Origin: G965197555 sp965197555
GTDB lineage: Bacteria > Chloroflexota > Dehalococcoidia > Lucifugimonadales > UBA3495
Length of the DNA: 64,000 nt
NCBI GenBank assembly: GCA_965197555.1
Contig: OZ240213.1
Coordinates: 1,860,001 to 1,924,000 of the forward strand
Reading direction: 5' to 3'
Shown: positions 8,540 through 16,755 of the stretch, one piece after another
Position numbering within the stretch: the stretch's first letter is position 1
Layout: every line of letters starts with the position of its first letter
The notes under the pieces: generated by a model
Told to the model about the DNA's origin: nothing
Databases searched by the model: none
The model's input: only the letters and a program-made list of their open reading frames with translations
Translations under genes and position numbers: made by a program

Positions 8540-9154
8540 CTAAGATCCTTTGTCAGGGTTTGCAGATATTCTCGGAACCTTGGCTCCACGTTGTGCCATA
8601 TTTGGTACACGCTTTTCGATATAGTGCATGACTAGATCAGTCATGTACCCAATCTGCTCCTCGGTCAGAGCATTCTCCCTACCTATGCCGTGCCAAGCCT
8701 CTACACACTTTCGGCAGCAAGTAGCGGTTGCATGCTGGGCATAGAAGATCGTGTTCCCTGAGAAGCGGGTTTGGTTCCCATCACGTGGCAATTTCGACCT
8801 TGGAGGACCAACAGAATTCCGTAATCGCTTTATGACTGCCTCGCGCATCACGGAAACACCCTTTCGTTGTGCATGGTTAAGGGCCCGTTGATCAAACGAT
8901 TTGTGCCAATAAACGTGCCGGATCAATTCTCTCTCCAGGGAAGCCACTGTGTGTCCGACGTCATTTAAGTCATGCCGATCTAACCTGTGCCAGTCGATCA
9001 GGTCAATTCCGCACTCCCGGCATTCTCCATTGCGGTATGACTGGCTCCTCGGTCTCACGCGAAGGAAAGAGTGCAAGTCCTCCTCGCATTTGGAACTGGT
9101 GCATGTGACTTTCGGGAGCGGTTGTTCCTCCCGCCAATCTTCCCAATTGGGCAT
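8540..9154 (-). CDS. DUF4186 protein with N-terminal zinc-ribbon-like extension
   Basis: The C-terminal part of this 204-residue protein matches DUF4186: QTRFSGNTIFYAQHATATCC, then RKCVEAWHGI and LTEEQIGYMTDLVMHYIE, with the family's AQHATA-C-C-RxC-WHGI signature. The histidine and cysteines suggest a metal site. Before it is an extra module of about 95 residues with paired cysteines (CTSSKC and CRECGID) that looks like a zinc ribbon; stand-alone DUF4186 proteins are shorter. Its start codon overlaps the preceding stop (TAATG), so translation is coupled to the ImmA-type gene. DUF4186 has no established function. Confidence 0.8.
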   Translation of the reverse strand: MPNWEDWREEQPLPKVTCTSSKCEEDLHSFLRVRPRSQSYRNGECRECGIDLIDWHRLDRHDLNDVGHTVASLERELIRHVYWHKSFDQRALNHAQRKGVSVMREAVIKRLRNSVGPPRSKLPRDGNQTRFSGNTIFYAQHATATCCRKCVEAWHGIGRENALTEEQIGYMTDLVMHYIEKRVPNMAQRGAKVPRISANPDKGS

Positions 9155-10614
9155 TAGGCAACCTCCATCCAGGGCGTAAGGGCTTGAGAGAGGAGTTGCC
9201 TTTCGGGTTCCGCGAGTCTAGTGAAATCCACGCGCTCGAAGAAAATGTTCCGCACGACATCCCAGGGAGTCCCGTCGACCTGAAGGCTATTGGCCGCTGC
9301 CCACCAGTTTCGACCCTGCCCCGTAGAGAGGCGGGATGCAATGTAATTTGCGAGCGAATCCACAGGAACACCCTCCTCAGCAGCAACCTTTTGAACCGTT
9401 GACTTGAGACGTGTCAAATCACCTCCCGCTAGGGTAAGGCATTTTTCTGCCAATTCTTGTCCCCTTCCGCGGAGAAGGACTGCGGCCGCAAATCTACTCG
9501 CAGTGATTTCCTCGTCCCAGAGGCCTGCGCCCACCTCATCTTCATCTAGCTCCAAAACTGACCGCTCAGGCAATTCAGGTTCTTGCCCAGCGTGCCAAAC
9601 CTCATGCAAGACATCAAACACCCACCTCGATTCTGACTTAGTCTTTTGTTTCAATACTATTACGTTTCGCCCATCTTCTCGGAAACACGCGCCTTGAAAC
9701 GCACCGGAGTCGTCTAGAGGCAGCACAGGTATGCCTAAGTCCCAAATGTAGTTGACAACGCAACCTAAAGAGATGGTCCCGTAGTTGGACTCAACTACTT
9801 CTCGAAGCTCATATGGGTCGGTGGGTACAGCCTTAACTGGAATATGCTGACTAGCTTGCGCAACCAAGAGAGACAGATAATGGGCGTAGACGGTGTAAGC
9901 TGTAACACGTTCAGGGTTAGCATTCGCGGCGACTTTGAACTTCACTCCGTTAATTGCAGAGCTCAGTTCAAGCGCCTCACCGCCAAATAACTGTTTTGGA
10001 GTCCACCGGAATATTTTTCCGATGTTCTCAGCCGTTTCGTGGACCAGAGTCGCCCCAGATTCTCCTTCAACCGCAGTCGTTAGTTCCCAAATCTGACGGG
10101 GAACCAGCCTCTTTTGCACGAAGTCCTTTGATAGTCCTGTTTTTGCCACTCTACTGATGAGTGCCTGGACAGAGATGCCTCCCCCGTCCACGAGCATAGA
10201 ATCGTCCACGTCAACGCCCAACGCCGTCACTACTTTCTTGATTCGGGCGAAACTAGCGGAAGAATAGTCCGATGCCTCATATCGCTGGATTTGCTGCTCC
10301 TTTAGTCCCAGACGGTCTGCCAAGTCTCGCTGGCTAAGGCCACTTGCAATTCGTGCTCTGATGAGCAACTTTGGCAACTCGGTGACGCTCAGGAGTTGAC
10401 CGAACTCAAACGTTCCCGCCTTAAGTGCTTCATATTCCCTGAGGTCGTTTTCTAGGTCTGCGAGTTGACTCCTAAGCGCATCTTGCTTAGCTTTGAGCAG
10501 CAAGGGATGCACGTCTCGTACCTCAGATGTTTCTCCTTCGAACTGGCGTAAGGTCTCGGCGAAACGGGCAGCTTGCGCTTTGGTAATTTTGTATTGCCTC
10601 TCGTTCTTGATCAC
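9154..10614 (-). CDS. XRE-HTH / ImmA-IrrE metallopeptidase, operon leader
   Basis: The 486-residue protein has a predicted helical N-terminus (SQLADLENDLREYEALKAG), a clear XRE helix-turn-helix (LLIRARIASGLSQRDLADRL with GLKEQQIQRYE, about 85-115) and an M78/ImmA-IrrE peptidase domain with the zinc site FDVLHEVWHAG (HExxH form). Such proteins typically bind DNA and, when triggered, cleave a repressor. As first gene of the operon it is the likely regulator or sensor. GTG 10614 is preceded by AGGAGG at about 9 nt. The C-terminal 60 residues are unassigned. Proteolytic control of its own operon is inference from family knowledge and a palindrome in the promoter. Confidence 0.88.
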   Translation of the reverse strand: MIKNERQYKITKAQAARFAETLRQFEGETSEVRDVHPLLLKAKQDALRSQLADLENDLREYEALKAGTFEFGQLLSVTELPKLLIRARIASGLSQRDLADRLGLKEQQIQRYEASDYSSASFARIKKVVTALGVDVDDSMLVDGGGISVQALISRVAKTGLSKDFVQKRLVPRQIWELTTAVEGESGATLVHETAENIGKIFRWTPKQLFGGEALELSSAINGVKFKVAANANPERVTAYTVYAHYLSLLVAQASQHIPVKAVPTDPYELREVVESNYGTISLGCVVNYIWDLGIPVLPLDDSGAFQGACFREDGRNVIVLKQKTKSESRWVFDVLHEVWHAGQEPELPERSVLELDEDEVGAGLWDEEITASRFAAAVLLRGRGQELAEKCLTLAGGDLTRLKSTVQKVAAEEGVPVDSLANYIASRLSTGQGRNWWAAANSLQVDGTPWDVVRNIFFERVDFTRLAEPERQLLSQALTPWMEVA

Positions 10615-10658
10615 GTGAGCCCTCCTAAATCCAGGGCAACTATCCCCTTCTGACTCCC

Positions 10659-10688
10659 AGTATCCTTGTCAGTCTGGAAAAATTCCAA
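10659..10688 (-). promoter_or_regulatory. Candidate promoter with palindromic operator for the radical SAM operon
   Basis: On the minus strand, TTGGAA (about 10688-10683) and GATACT (10664-10659) are separated by 18 nt and could be -35 and -10 boxes. The perfect palindrome TGGAA-AAA-TTCCA (10675-10687) overlaps the -35 box, a typical place for an XRE repressor. The IS701 copy begins only 16 bp further upstream, so this short segment is all the native promoter DNA left. Confidence 0.45.
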
Positions 10689-10703
10689 GAAAAGGGTGCC
10701 TAA

Positions 10704-12132
10704 TACTACAGTTGCAGAAATGTGGTGAGGAGTTTCAGGCGGCGTCGGTAATGGCAGCGCCGGGCCGTTGCCTGGTGCCGCAGTCTCCACCGGGACCACC
10801 GCAGCACTGATTCGTCCGTAGGGTGGTGTCTCCATATCAGCCGGTAGAGTAACCGCCGAACCTCGGGCACCGTCAGCGGTATCAGCCTTTCGTCCAAACT
10901 GGGGCAGCCCCCTTTTCTCCCAAACGGCCCTGCGACGATGCCTGGTGCCGTACCACCGCCAGGTAGGCGTGGGCCAGCATCGCCAGGGTGATGTGCCGGT
11001 ACCAGCCGTCCCACCGGCGCACCTCGTATTGGTCCAGTCCCACCTGTCCCTTGGCCTCCTCAAAGCATTCCTCAATGGCCCAACGAGTTCCGGCCACCCG
11101 CACCAGTTCCTTCAGGGTTGTTCCCGCCGGGCCGTAGCACACGTAGTAGGCCAGTTCCTCGGGCTTGGCCACGCTGCGCCGGACCAGCAGCCAGTACCCC
11201 TTGCCCGGCTCCTTCAGGGGCCGGATCTCCACCCGCGCCCAATCGTATACCCGGGGTCCCTTGGCGCCGTCGCCCGCGCTGCGCCGCACCCAGCCGGGTT
11301 CCTCCACCCCAGGCGCCAGCCGGTCCGCCCGCACCTGGCGCGGACCCTTGTCCGTCCAAGCCCACAACTTCTCATTGCTCTTGATGGCCAGCACGTGGGG
11401 AATGTCTCGCCGCTCCAGCCACAGCCGCAAGTTGCGGTCATTGCCGTAGACCTCGTCCCCAGTGGCCCAGCCGAAGGGGACTCCCGACTCCACCGCCCGT
11501 TCCAGCATCCGCCGGGCCAGTTGCGGCTTGGTACGGAACGCCACTTTCTCTGGCACACCAGCCTCCTCCCTACGTTCCTGGTCATCGACCCACACCTGGG
11601 GCAGGTAAAGCTCCCGGTCCAGCAGGGTCCTCCCCTTGGCAGTAGCGTAGGTCAAGAATACCCCAATCTGGCAGTTCTCGATCCGTCCCGCCGTGCCGCT
11701 GTACTGACGCTGCACCCCTGCGGACTTGTTCCCCTTCTTGAGAAACCCGGTTTCATCCACCACCAACACCCCGTTGGCGTCGCCCAAGTGCTCCACCACG
11801 TAGTCCCTGAGATCATCGCGAACCAGGTCCGCGTCCCAGATGTAACTTGACAGCAGATGCTGCACCCCATAGGGTGTGGCGTCCCCGGCCTGCTCCGCCA
11901 GTTGCCAGCCGTTCTTGCGCTCCACCGGACTGAGCAGCCCTTTCAGATAGTCCAGCGATCGTCGACGTGGTTCGGGACGCCGGAACCTTCCCGCAATGCA
12001 CTCGTGTACCCGGTCGATACCCTCAGCCCACCGACCCACTTCCGCCACTTCATCCTCACCCGCAACCACCGCCTCACCTCACCACCGCTGGAATGCCTCA
12101 ATTCTACCCATTATTGTTCTGCAACTGTAGTA
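10704..12132 (-). mobile_element. IS701-family element, copy 1
   Basis: This 1,429-bp element has 16-bp terminal repeats (TACTACAGTTGCAGAA at 10704-10719, complement at 12117-12132). Copies 2 and 3 in this window have the same length and near-identical sequence. The flanks are CTAA on the left and TTAG on the right. Both fit the YTAR target consensus but they are not a direct repeat, unlike the other two copies. Confidence 0.93.
10882..12069 (-). CDS. IS701-family DDE transposase (copy 1)
   Basis: This 395-residue transposase shows the IS701 core: GVLVVDETGFLKKGNKSAG (first Asp), ATGDEVYGNDRNLRLWLE (second Asp) and RWAIEECFEEAKGQVGLDQY (Glu). A helix with WYRHITLAMLAHAYL follows. The reading frame is complete. 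It is nearly identical to the proteins at 15390-16577 and 48935-50122, differing at single positions such as Phe versus Leu in the GV(F/L)LTYA segment. A long open frame on the opposite strand is a by-product of high GC. Confidence 0.93.
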   Translation of the reverse strand: MVAGEDEVAEVGRWAEGIDRVHECIAGRFRRPEPRRRSLDYLKGLLSPVERKNGWQLAEQAGDATPYGVQHLLSSYIWDADLVRDDLRDYVVEHLGDANGVLVVDETGFLKKGNKSAGVQRQYSGTAGRIENCQIGVFLTYATAKGRTLLDRELYLPQVWVDDQERREEAGVPEKVAFRTKPQLARRMLERAVESGVPFGWATGDEVYGNDRNLRLWLERRDIPHVLAIKSNEKLWAWTDKGPRQVRADRLAPGVEEPGWVRRSAGDGAKGPRVYDWARVEIRPLKEPGKGYWLLVRRSVAKPEELAYYVCYGPAGTTLKELVRVAGTRWAIEECFEEAKGQVGLDQYEVRRWDGWYRHITLAMLAHAYLAVVRHQASSQGRLGEKGAAPVWTKG

Positions 12133-12185
12133 TTAGACTAAACAAACGGAACCCTTGATTACCCAAATACAAGCAGGAGGAGCCG

Positions 12186-12512
12186 ATGACAACCCTAGAC
12201 GACGTAGTAAACGCCCTGATCGACCAGACCAAAGCCGGCGCAGTTGAATGGAAACCCAACAATTGGGAGGACGACGGAAACCCCCGAAGATGGTCCGGCC
12301 ATGCGCCAGCAACCGACTGTACCTTCGACCTTATGGGAAGCCACGCAACGCTCAATATGCTCGACGGTCAACGCTGGATCACCCTCGGCAGCGGATACCC
12401 CGTCGACCAACTCGTCAGCATCGTCGCATCAACTTCAAGCCAAAAGGGTACAACCAGGGAAGAAGCCCTCCAAAAAGCTCTTTCGTGCCTGACCCCCAAA
12501 AGCTCCCAATAG
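12186..12512 (+). CDS. Small hypothetical protein, phage-like
   Basis: A strong GGAGGAG sits just before ATG 12186. The 108-residue product is hydrophilic (TLDDVVNALIDQTKAGAVEW, then GSGYPVDQLVSIVASTS) with no membrane segment. Base composition is AT-richer than the surroundings and a second small gene begins 1 nt after its stop, an arrangement seen in phage or plasmid modules. It starts about 53 bp from the IS701 right end, so its native promoter may have been displaced. I do not recognise the family. Confidence 0.65.
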   Translation: MTTLDDVVNALIDQTKAGAVEWKPNNWEDDGNPRRWSGHAPATDCTFDLMGSHATLNMLDGQRWITLGSGYPVDQLVSIVASTSSQKGTTREEALQKALSCLTPKSSQ

Positions 12513-12513
12513 A

Positions 12514-12687
12514 ATGACGATCCAAATCGACACCACCATCCTAATGGGTACAGTCGTCGTGATAACGACTATCGCAATAGCCACCATAACCGCCGTAGCG
12601 AAACTGTTTTCACGAATCGGAACCCTCGAAGGCAAAATTGAAACCCTCACCTCACTGGTCAACGATCTCAACGCCAACAGGCAGTAG
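12514..12687 (+). CDS. 57-residue single-span membrane protein
   Basis: The frame starts at ATG 12514, 1 nt after the previous stop. It encodes a short N-terminus, one hydrophobic helix (LMGTVVVITTIAIATITAV) and an amphipathic tail (GTLEGKIETLTSLVNDLN) that could form a coiled coil. This layout resembles small phage membrane proteins of the XhlA/holin-partner kind, but size and topology are the only evidence. Coupled spacing to the gene upstream is the main reason to believe it is expressed. Confidence 0.5.
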   Translation: MTIQIDTTILMGTVVVITTIAIATITAVAKLFSRIGTLEGKIETLTSLVNDLNANRQ

Positions 12688-12740
12688 GAAAGGGTTCCGT
12701 TGGTTCCGTTTGCCTCCGGCAACTACCCGGGGCCCACCGA

Positions 12741-12860
12741 TCACGCCACCTTGACGGTCATCTGCCGCATCCGGTCTTCGTCGCCCGCCCGCAACCGGGC
12801 GGCCACCGTTCCCAGGTAGGTGAGCAGCGACAGGGTGCTGAGCAGCAGAATCTTCCGCAT
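12741..12860 (-). CDS. Possible 39-residue signal-peptide-like protein
   Basis: This short minus-strand frame starts MRKILLLSTLSLLTYLGTVA and continues into a charged tail (RLRAGDEDRMRQ). The hydrophobic start looks like a membrane or export segment. A GGAGGG lies upstream but too far (about 15 nt) to be convincing. It may be a genuine small gene or the remnant of a larger one; the interval 12688-12963 otherwise holds nothing recognisable. Confidence 0.25.
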   Translation of the reverse strand: MRKILLLSTLSLLTYLGTVAARLRAGDEDRMRQMTVKVA

Positions 12861-12963
12861 ACCCTGAAACAGTGTCCCTCCAGGCCCCGGGAATGCTTCA
12901 GGCTACGAAGTCGCCCGATTCGGGGGTCCGCTTGGCGTGCGGGACGTGGGGGCGCTGGCGCAA

Positions 12964-14118
12964 CTACCGGGCCGTGAAGGTCCTGGTTGTCTCCGAGTTC
13001 ACCGTTACGGAATATTCCGCCCCCGCCTCAAAGCCGGAACCCAGGGGGACAATGGTCTCCTTCACCGGGTAGTCGGCGGTGCAGACCACGAACGGGTCCG
13101 CGGCTTCGTGGTGGGTGATTGCCATGAGGATGGTTCCATCCTGCCGCGGACCAATCTCATAGCCGTTGAATTGGGAGCAGCCACTGCCCCTGGGCATGCC
13201 GGACAAGACCCGCAGCTTGTGTCGAGGGTCATCACCGGTCGGGAAAAGAATCTCCACGGTCTCGATGGGAGACTCGGCGATGAAGGTGTCCCCCAGCCCT
13301 TCCCTGGGGACGGAGAAGGTGGCCGTCTCCAGGCCGTTGACCAGCACCCGGTAGGTTTGTCCGGCTCCCAGCAGGGCCCGGATGGGCAGGACGGCGTCCA
13401 ACTCCACCACGTTTTCGTCACAGGGGATGGCCCAGGGAGTGGAGGGCGGCTGCATCAGCGTCACCCGGGCGACGATATCGTTGCCGACGAGTTCCAGTCC
13501 CTCGTTGCCGGGGCGGGCCCAGCCCTCGGTGGTGGACTGGTAGTACCCGACGTTCAGTAGGGATTCGGGTTCGTTGCGCATCAGGTTGGCCCGGGCGGTC
13601 CTGGCCGGGGCTTCGACCCAGGTGCGCCAGTCCGGCCCAGCCTCTTCCGCCATTGCTGGGGGCGGCTGCACCAGGGCGAGGACCATATCGACCCTGCGGG
13701 GGTTGCCGCGGGTGACGACCTCGTGCGCCGTATCGTTGGTGAAGGCCAGGCGCCCGTCCGATTCCACGATGTCCGCCTGGACCGAGTAGGTGTTGCGCGG
13801 GCTGATGTCGTCCCGGTTGTATTCGACCTTGAACCTGATGGGGACCTGGCCGGGGTTGGGGATGGTTTGACGGGCGATCAGGGGGGCTGGGGCATCGGCG
13901 AGGGACACGTCCCGCAGGTCCACAACGAGCTTGGCTCCGGGAGTGAGAGCGATCCCTTCCCGGTAGGTCACGGTACCGGAAACCGATGCGTTGGGTTTCC
14001 GGCCGGACGGGAGTTCGAGGGTGGCGTCGGGACTGGGGGAACCCCCGAGGCATCCGCCGGTCAGCAGACCAAGAACTGCCAGGATTACCATCAGTCCGGC
14101 TTTAAAGCCCATCTTCAT
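12964..14118 (-). CDS. YbaY/YscW-like lipoprotein
   Basis: The 384-residue protein starts with a lipoprotein signal (GLMVILAVLGLLTGGC, Cys at about 23). Residues about 44-145 match the YbaY/YscW-type lipoprotein domain: VSGTVTYREGIALTPGAKLV, DVSLADAPAPLIARQTI, then PIRFKVEYNRDDI and YSVQADIVESDGRLAF. This beta-sandwich domain occurs in pilotin-like and META-associated envelope lipoproteins. The rest (about 160-384) has two predicted beta-rich parts and four cysteines, not recognised. It stands alone on its strand. A role in envelope maintenance is a guess from the family. Confidence 0.75.
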   Translation of the reverse strand: MKMGFKAGLMVILAVLGLLTGGCLGGSPSPDATLELPSGRKPNASVSGTVTYREGIALTPGAKLVVDLRDVSLADAPAPLIARQTIPNPGQVPIRFKVEYNRDDISPRNTYSVQADIVESDGRLAFTNDTAHEVVTRGNPRRVDMVLALVQPPPAMAEEAGPDWRTWVEAPARTARANLMRNEPESLLNVGYYQSTTEGWARPGNEGLELVGNDIVARVTLMQPPSTPWAIPCDENVVELDAVLPIRALLGAGQTYRVLVNGLETATFSVPREGLGDTFIAESPIETVEILFPTGDDPRHKLRVLSGMPRGSGCSQFNGYEIGPRQDGTILMAITHHEAADPFVVCTADYPVKETIVPLGSGFEAGAEYSVTVNSETTRTFTAR

Positions 14119-14293
14119 TCAACCACCCTCCGACCTGCCGGCAGTGCTTGGCTTCTCCAAAGCATCACCATTGTACAGGCCGTAAAACGGCACGTGGAGG
14201 GAACCGGTTTCCGGTTTCTCCCACTCCGCTGCCCGGACGAATCCGGCGTTGTTGAATTGGCTGGACCGCAGCCTGTTGAGGGAGTAAGGGCAG

Positions 14294-14400
14294 ATGGAGC
14301 AGCCGGCGTTTGCAGACCTGGAATACCGGGGCAAGAGGCGGAGGACCCGCCGCGTGGACCGTTCCTGGAAGGGCAAGGACCTGTGCAATCGGGTGGAACG
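14294..14400 (+). pseudogene. Decayed IS5-family transposase N-terminus
   Basis: The translation MEQPAFADLEYRGKRRRTRR matches the start of IS5-type transposases, which typically read (F)ADxEYxxKRRxTRR. Homology fades within 40 residues, and no DDE motif or terminal repeat is visible. It is best read as a short relic. Its position next to an IS21 relic and an IS701 insertion marks this interval as a repeated target. Confidence 0.4.
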
Positions 14401-14693
14401 GGTCCTGAGCTACAGATGCGCCGGCGCCAGCTACAGAAACAGGGCGATTCAGCCCGTGGCGGGGGAGTTCGCCGGGTTTCGCCGATGGTTCGACAAGAAG
14501 GCGTTCCCAGCGCCGATGCCTCAAGTCCCATGCAAGGAATTGATTCCCTTTACCGATGGACCTGAACACATCATTATCAGGGCCTGAACAAACCGTTTCC
14601 GGCCACCTGATTAACGACAATTAGATATGCCGGTCAAGACGACTATTTTTGCCGGTCGAGGTGAAGTAGATCATCCGGCACGGAGGTGCCGGA

Positions 14694-14864
14694 TTGATCA
14701 CAGACCGACAAGTCGCATTGTTGAGGCAGAGACGTATGGAAGGAAAGACTCAGGAAACGGCGGCGGCAATGTCCGGGATGAGTGTGCGGTCGGTACGGAA
14801 GTGGGAGATGGGACCGTCTCCCAGGACAACGGAGGTGCGGAGATGGCGCGGCGGGAACCACTGA
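14694..14864 (+). pseudogene. IS21 transposase (IstA) N-terminal fragment
   Basis: From TTG 14694, with GGAGG at 14682, the frame reads LITDRQVALLRQRRMEGKTQ and then ETAAAMSGMSVRSVRKWEMG, the N-terminal helix-turn-helix of one branch of IS21 transposases. Homology stops after about 45 residues and the frame closes at 14864, inside the next gene. The direct repeat TGCCGGTC at about 14627-14660 may be part of the IS left end. The catalytic domain is absent, so this is a truncated remnant. Confidence 0.6.
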
Positions 14865-15326
14865 ACGACGAGCAGCGACGGCTGCTGAGAATTACCGCCA
14901 GGATGCCCCTGGCCAGCGTGGCCAACCTGGCGTCCACCCTGGGAGCCACCGAGGACCGGGTCCGGGCCATGCTGGGCCGACTGCGCAGCGGCGGCTGGGT
15001 GTCATCAGTAATGCGGGGCATGACCGAGCGTCGCCAGCACCACTTCTTCCTGACCAGCAAGGCCGTGGACCTGCTCTACGCCACCGACCACCAGCACCCC
15101 AGCCCCAGGGAAGAAGCCCGCGCCTCGGGCCTGGCTGCCATCCATCCAGAGGCAGAGCTTCCGGCGGACTTCCGGGAGCGGTTCGCCCTGGACCACGACC
15201 ACCCGCCCCACCTGGAAGCGCCGCAGGATTCCCCTTTCGCCGCAGGCGGGGATGCCGGGGACGGCGGCGAGAGCCACGAGCACCCGCCCTGGACCGCCAC
15301 CTCCCGGGGCGTGGAGATGTCCCTAA

Positions 15327-16755
15327 TACTGCAGTTGCAGAACAATAATGGGTAGAATTGAGGCATTCCAGCGGTGGTGAGGTGAGGCGGTGGTTGCGGG
15401 TGAGGATGAAGTGGCGGAAGTGGGTCGGTGGGCTGAGGGTATCGACCGGGTACACGAGTGCATTGCGGGAAGGTTCCGGCGTCCCGAACCACGTCGACGA
15501 TCGCTGGACTATCTGAAAGGGCTGCTCAGTCCGGTGGAGCGCAAGAACGGCTGGCAACTGGCGGAGCAGGCCGGGGACGCCACACCCTATGGGGTGCAGC
15601 ATCTGCTGTCAAGTTACATCTGGGACGCGGACCTGGTTCGCGATGATCTCAGGGACTACGTGGTGGAGCACTTGGGCGACGCCAACGGGGTGTTGGTGGT
15701 GGATGAAACCGGGTTTCTCAAGAAGGGGAACAAGTCCGCAGGGGTGCAGCGTCAGTACAGCGGCACGGCGGGACGGATCGAGAACTGCCAGATTGGGGTA
15801 TTGTTGACCTACGCTACTGCCAAGGGGAGGACCCTGCTGGACCGGGAGCTTTACCTGCCCCAGGTGTGGGTCGATGACCAGGAACGTAGGGAGGAGGCTG
15901 GTGTGCCAGAGAAAGTGGCGTTCCGTACCAAGCCGCAACTGGCCCGGCGGATGCTGGAACGGGCGGTGGAGTCGGGAGTCCCCTTCGGCTGGGCCACTGG
16001 GGACGAGGTCTACGGCAATGACCGCAACTTGCGGCTGTGGCTGGAGCGGCGAGACATTCCCCACGTGCTGGCCATCAAGAGCAATGAGAAGTTGTGGGCT
16101 TGGACGGACAAGGGTCCGCGCCAGGTGCGGGCGGACCGGCTGGCGCCTGGGGTGGAGGAACCCGGCTGGGTGCGGCGCAGCGCGGGCGACGGCGCCAAGG
16201 GACCCCGGGTATACGATTGGGCGCGGGTGGAGATCCGGCCCCTGAAGGAGCCGGGCAAGGGGTACTGGCTGCTGGTCCGGCGCAGCGTGGCCAAGCCCGA
16301 GGAACTGGCCTACTACGTGTGCTACGGCCCGGCGGGAACAACCCTGAAGGAACTGGTGCGGGTGGCCGGAACTCGTTGGGCCATTGAGGAATGCTTTGAG
16401 GAGGCCAAGGGACAGGTGGGACTGGACCAATACGAGGTGCGCCGGTGGGACGGCTGGTACCGGCACATCACCCTGGCGATGCTGGCCCACGCCTACCTGG
16501 CGGTGGTACGGCACCAGGCATCGTCGCAGGGCCGTTTGGGAGAAAAGGGGGCTGCCCCAGTTTGGACGAAAGGCTGATACCGCTGACGGTGCCCGAGGTT
16601 CGGCGGTTACTCTACCGGCTGATATGGAGACACCACCCTACGGACGAATCAGTGCTGCGGTGGTCCCGGTGGAGACTGCGGCACCAGGCAACGGCCCGGC
16701 GCTGCCATTACCGACGCCGCCTGAAACTCCTCACCACATTTCTGCAACTGTAGTA
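15327..16755 (+). mobile_element. IS701-family element, copy 2 (inside the Replic_Relax gene)
   Basis: This 1,429-bp copy is flanked by the direct repeat CTAA (15323-15326 and 16756-16759), a clean 4-bp target duplication. Its left end reads TACTGCAGTTGCAGAA, one base different from the right-end repeat. Orientation is opposite to copies 1 and 3. Confidence 0.95.
15390..16577 (+). CDS. IS701-family DDE transposase (copy 2)
   Basis: This complete 395-residue frame is near-identical to the copy at 10882-12069 and carries the same DETGF, GDEVYGND and EECFEEAKGQ catalytic segments. The visible difference is Leu instead of Phe in GVLLTYATAKG. Because all three genes are open and almost the same, the family has expanded recently in this genome. 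Confidence 0.93.
   Translation: MVAGEDEVAEVGRWAEGIDRVHECIAGRFRRPEPRRRSLDYLKGLLSPVERKNGWQLAEQAGDATPYGVQHLLSSYIWDADLVRDDLRDYVVEHLGDANGVLVVDETGFLKKGNKSAGVQRQYSGTAGRIENCQIGVLLTYATAKGRTLLDRELYLPQVWVDDQERREEAGVPEKVAFRTKPQLARRMLERAVESGVPFGWATGDEVYGNDRNLRLWLERRDIPHVLAIKSNEKLWAWTDKGPRQVRADRLAPGVEEPGWVRRSAGDGAKGPRVYDWARVEIRPLKEPGKGYWLLVRRSVAKPEELAYYVCYGPAGTTLKELVRVAGTRWAIEECFEEAKGQVGLDQYEVRRWDGWYRHITLAMLAHAYLAVVRHQASSQGRLGEKGAAPVWTKG

Noticed and set aside
10945..11850. 301-residue frame opposite the IS701 transposase (also at 15609-16514 and 48998-49903)
   Set aside because: It is repeated in every IS copy and lies antisense to a clear DDE gene; its Pro/His/Leu-rich composition reflects high-GC codon bias.
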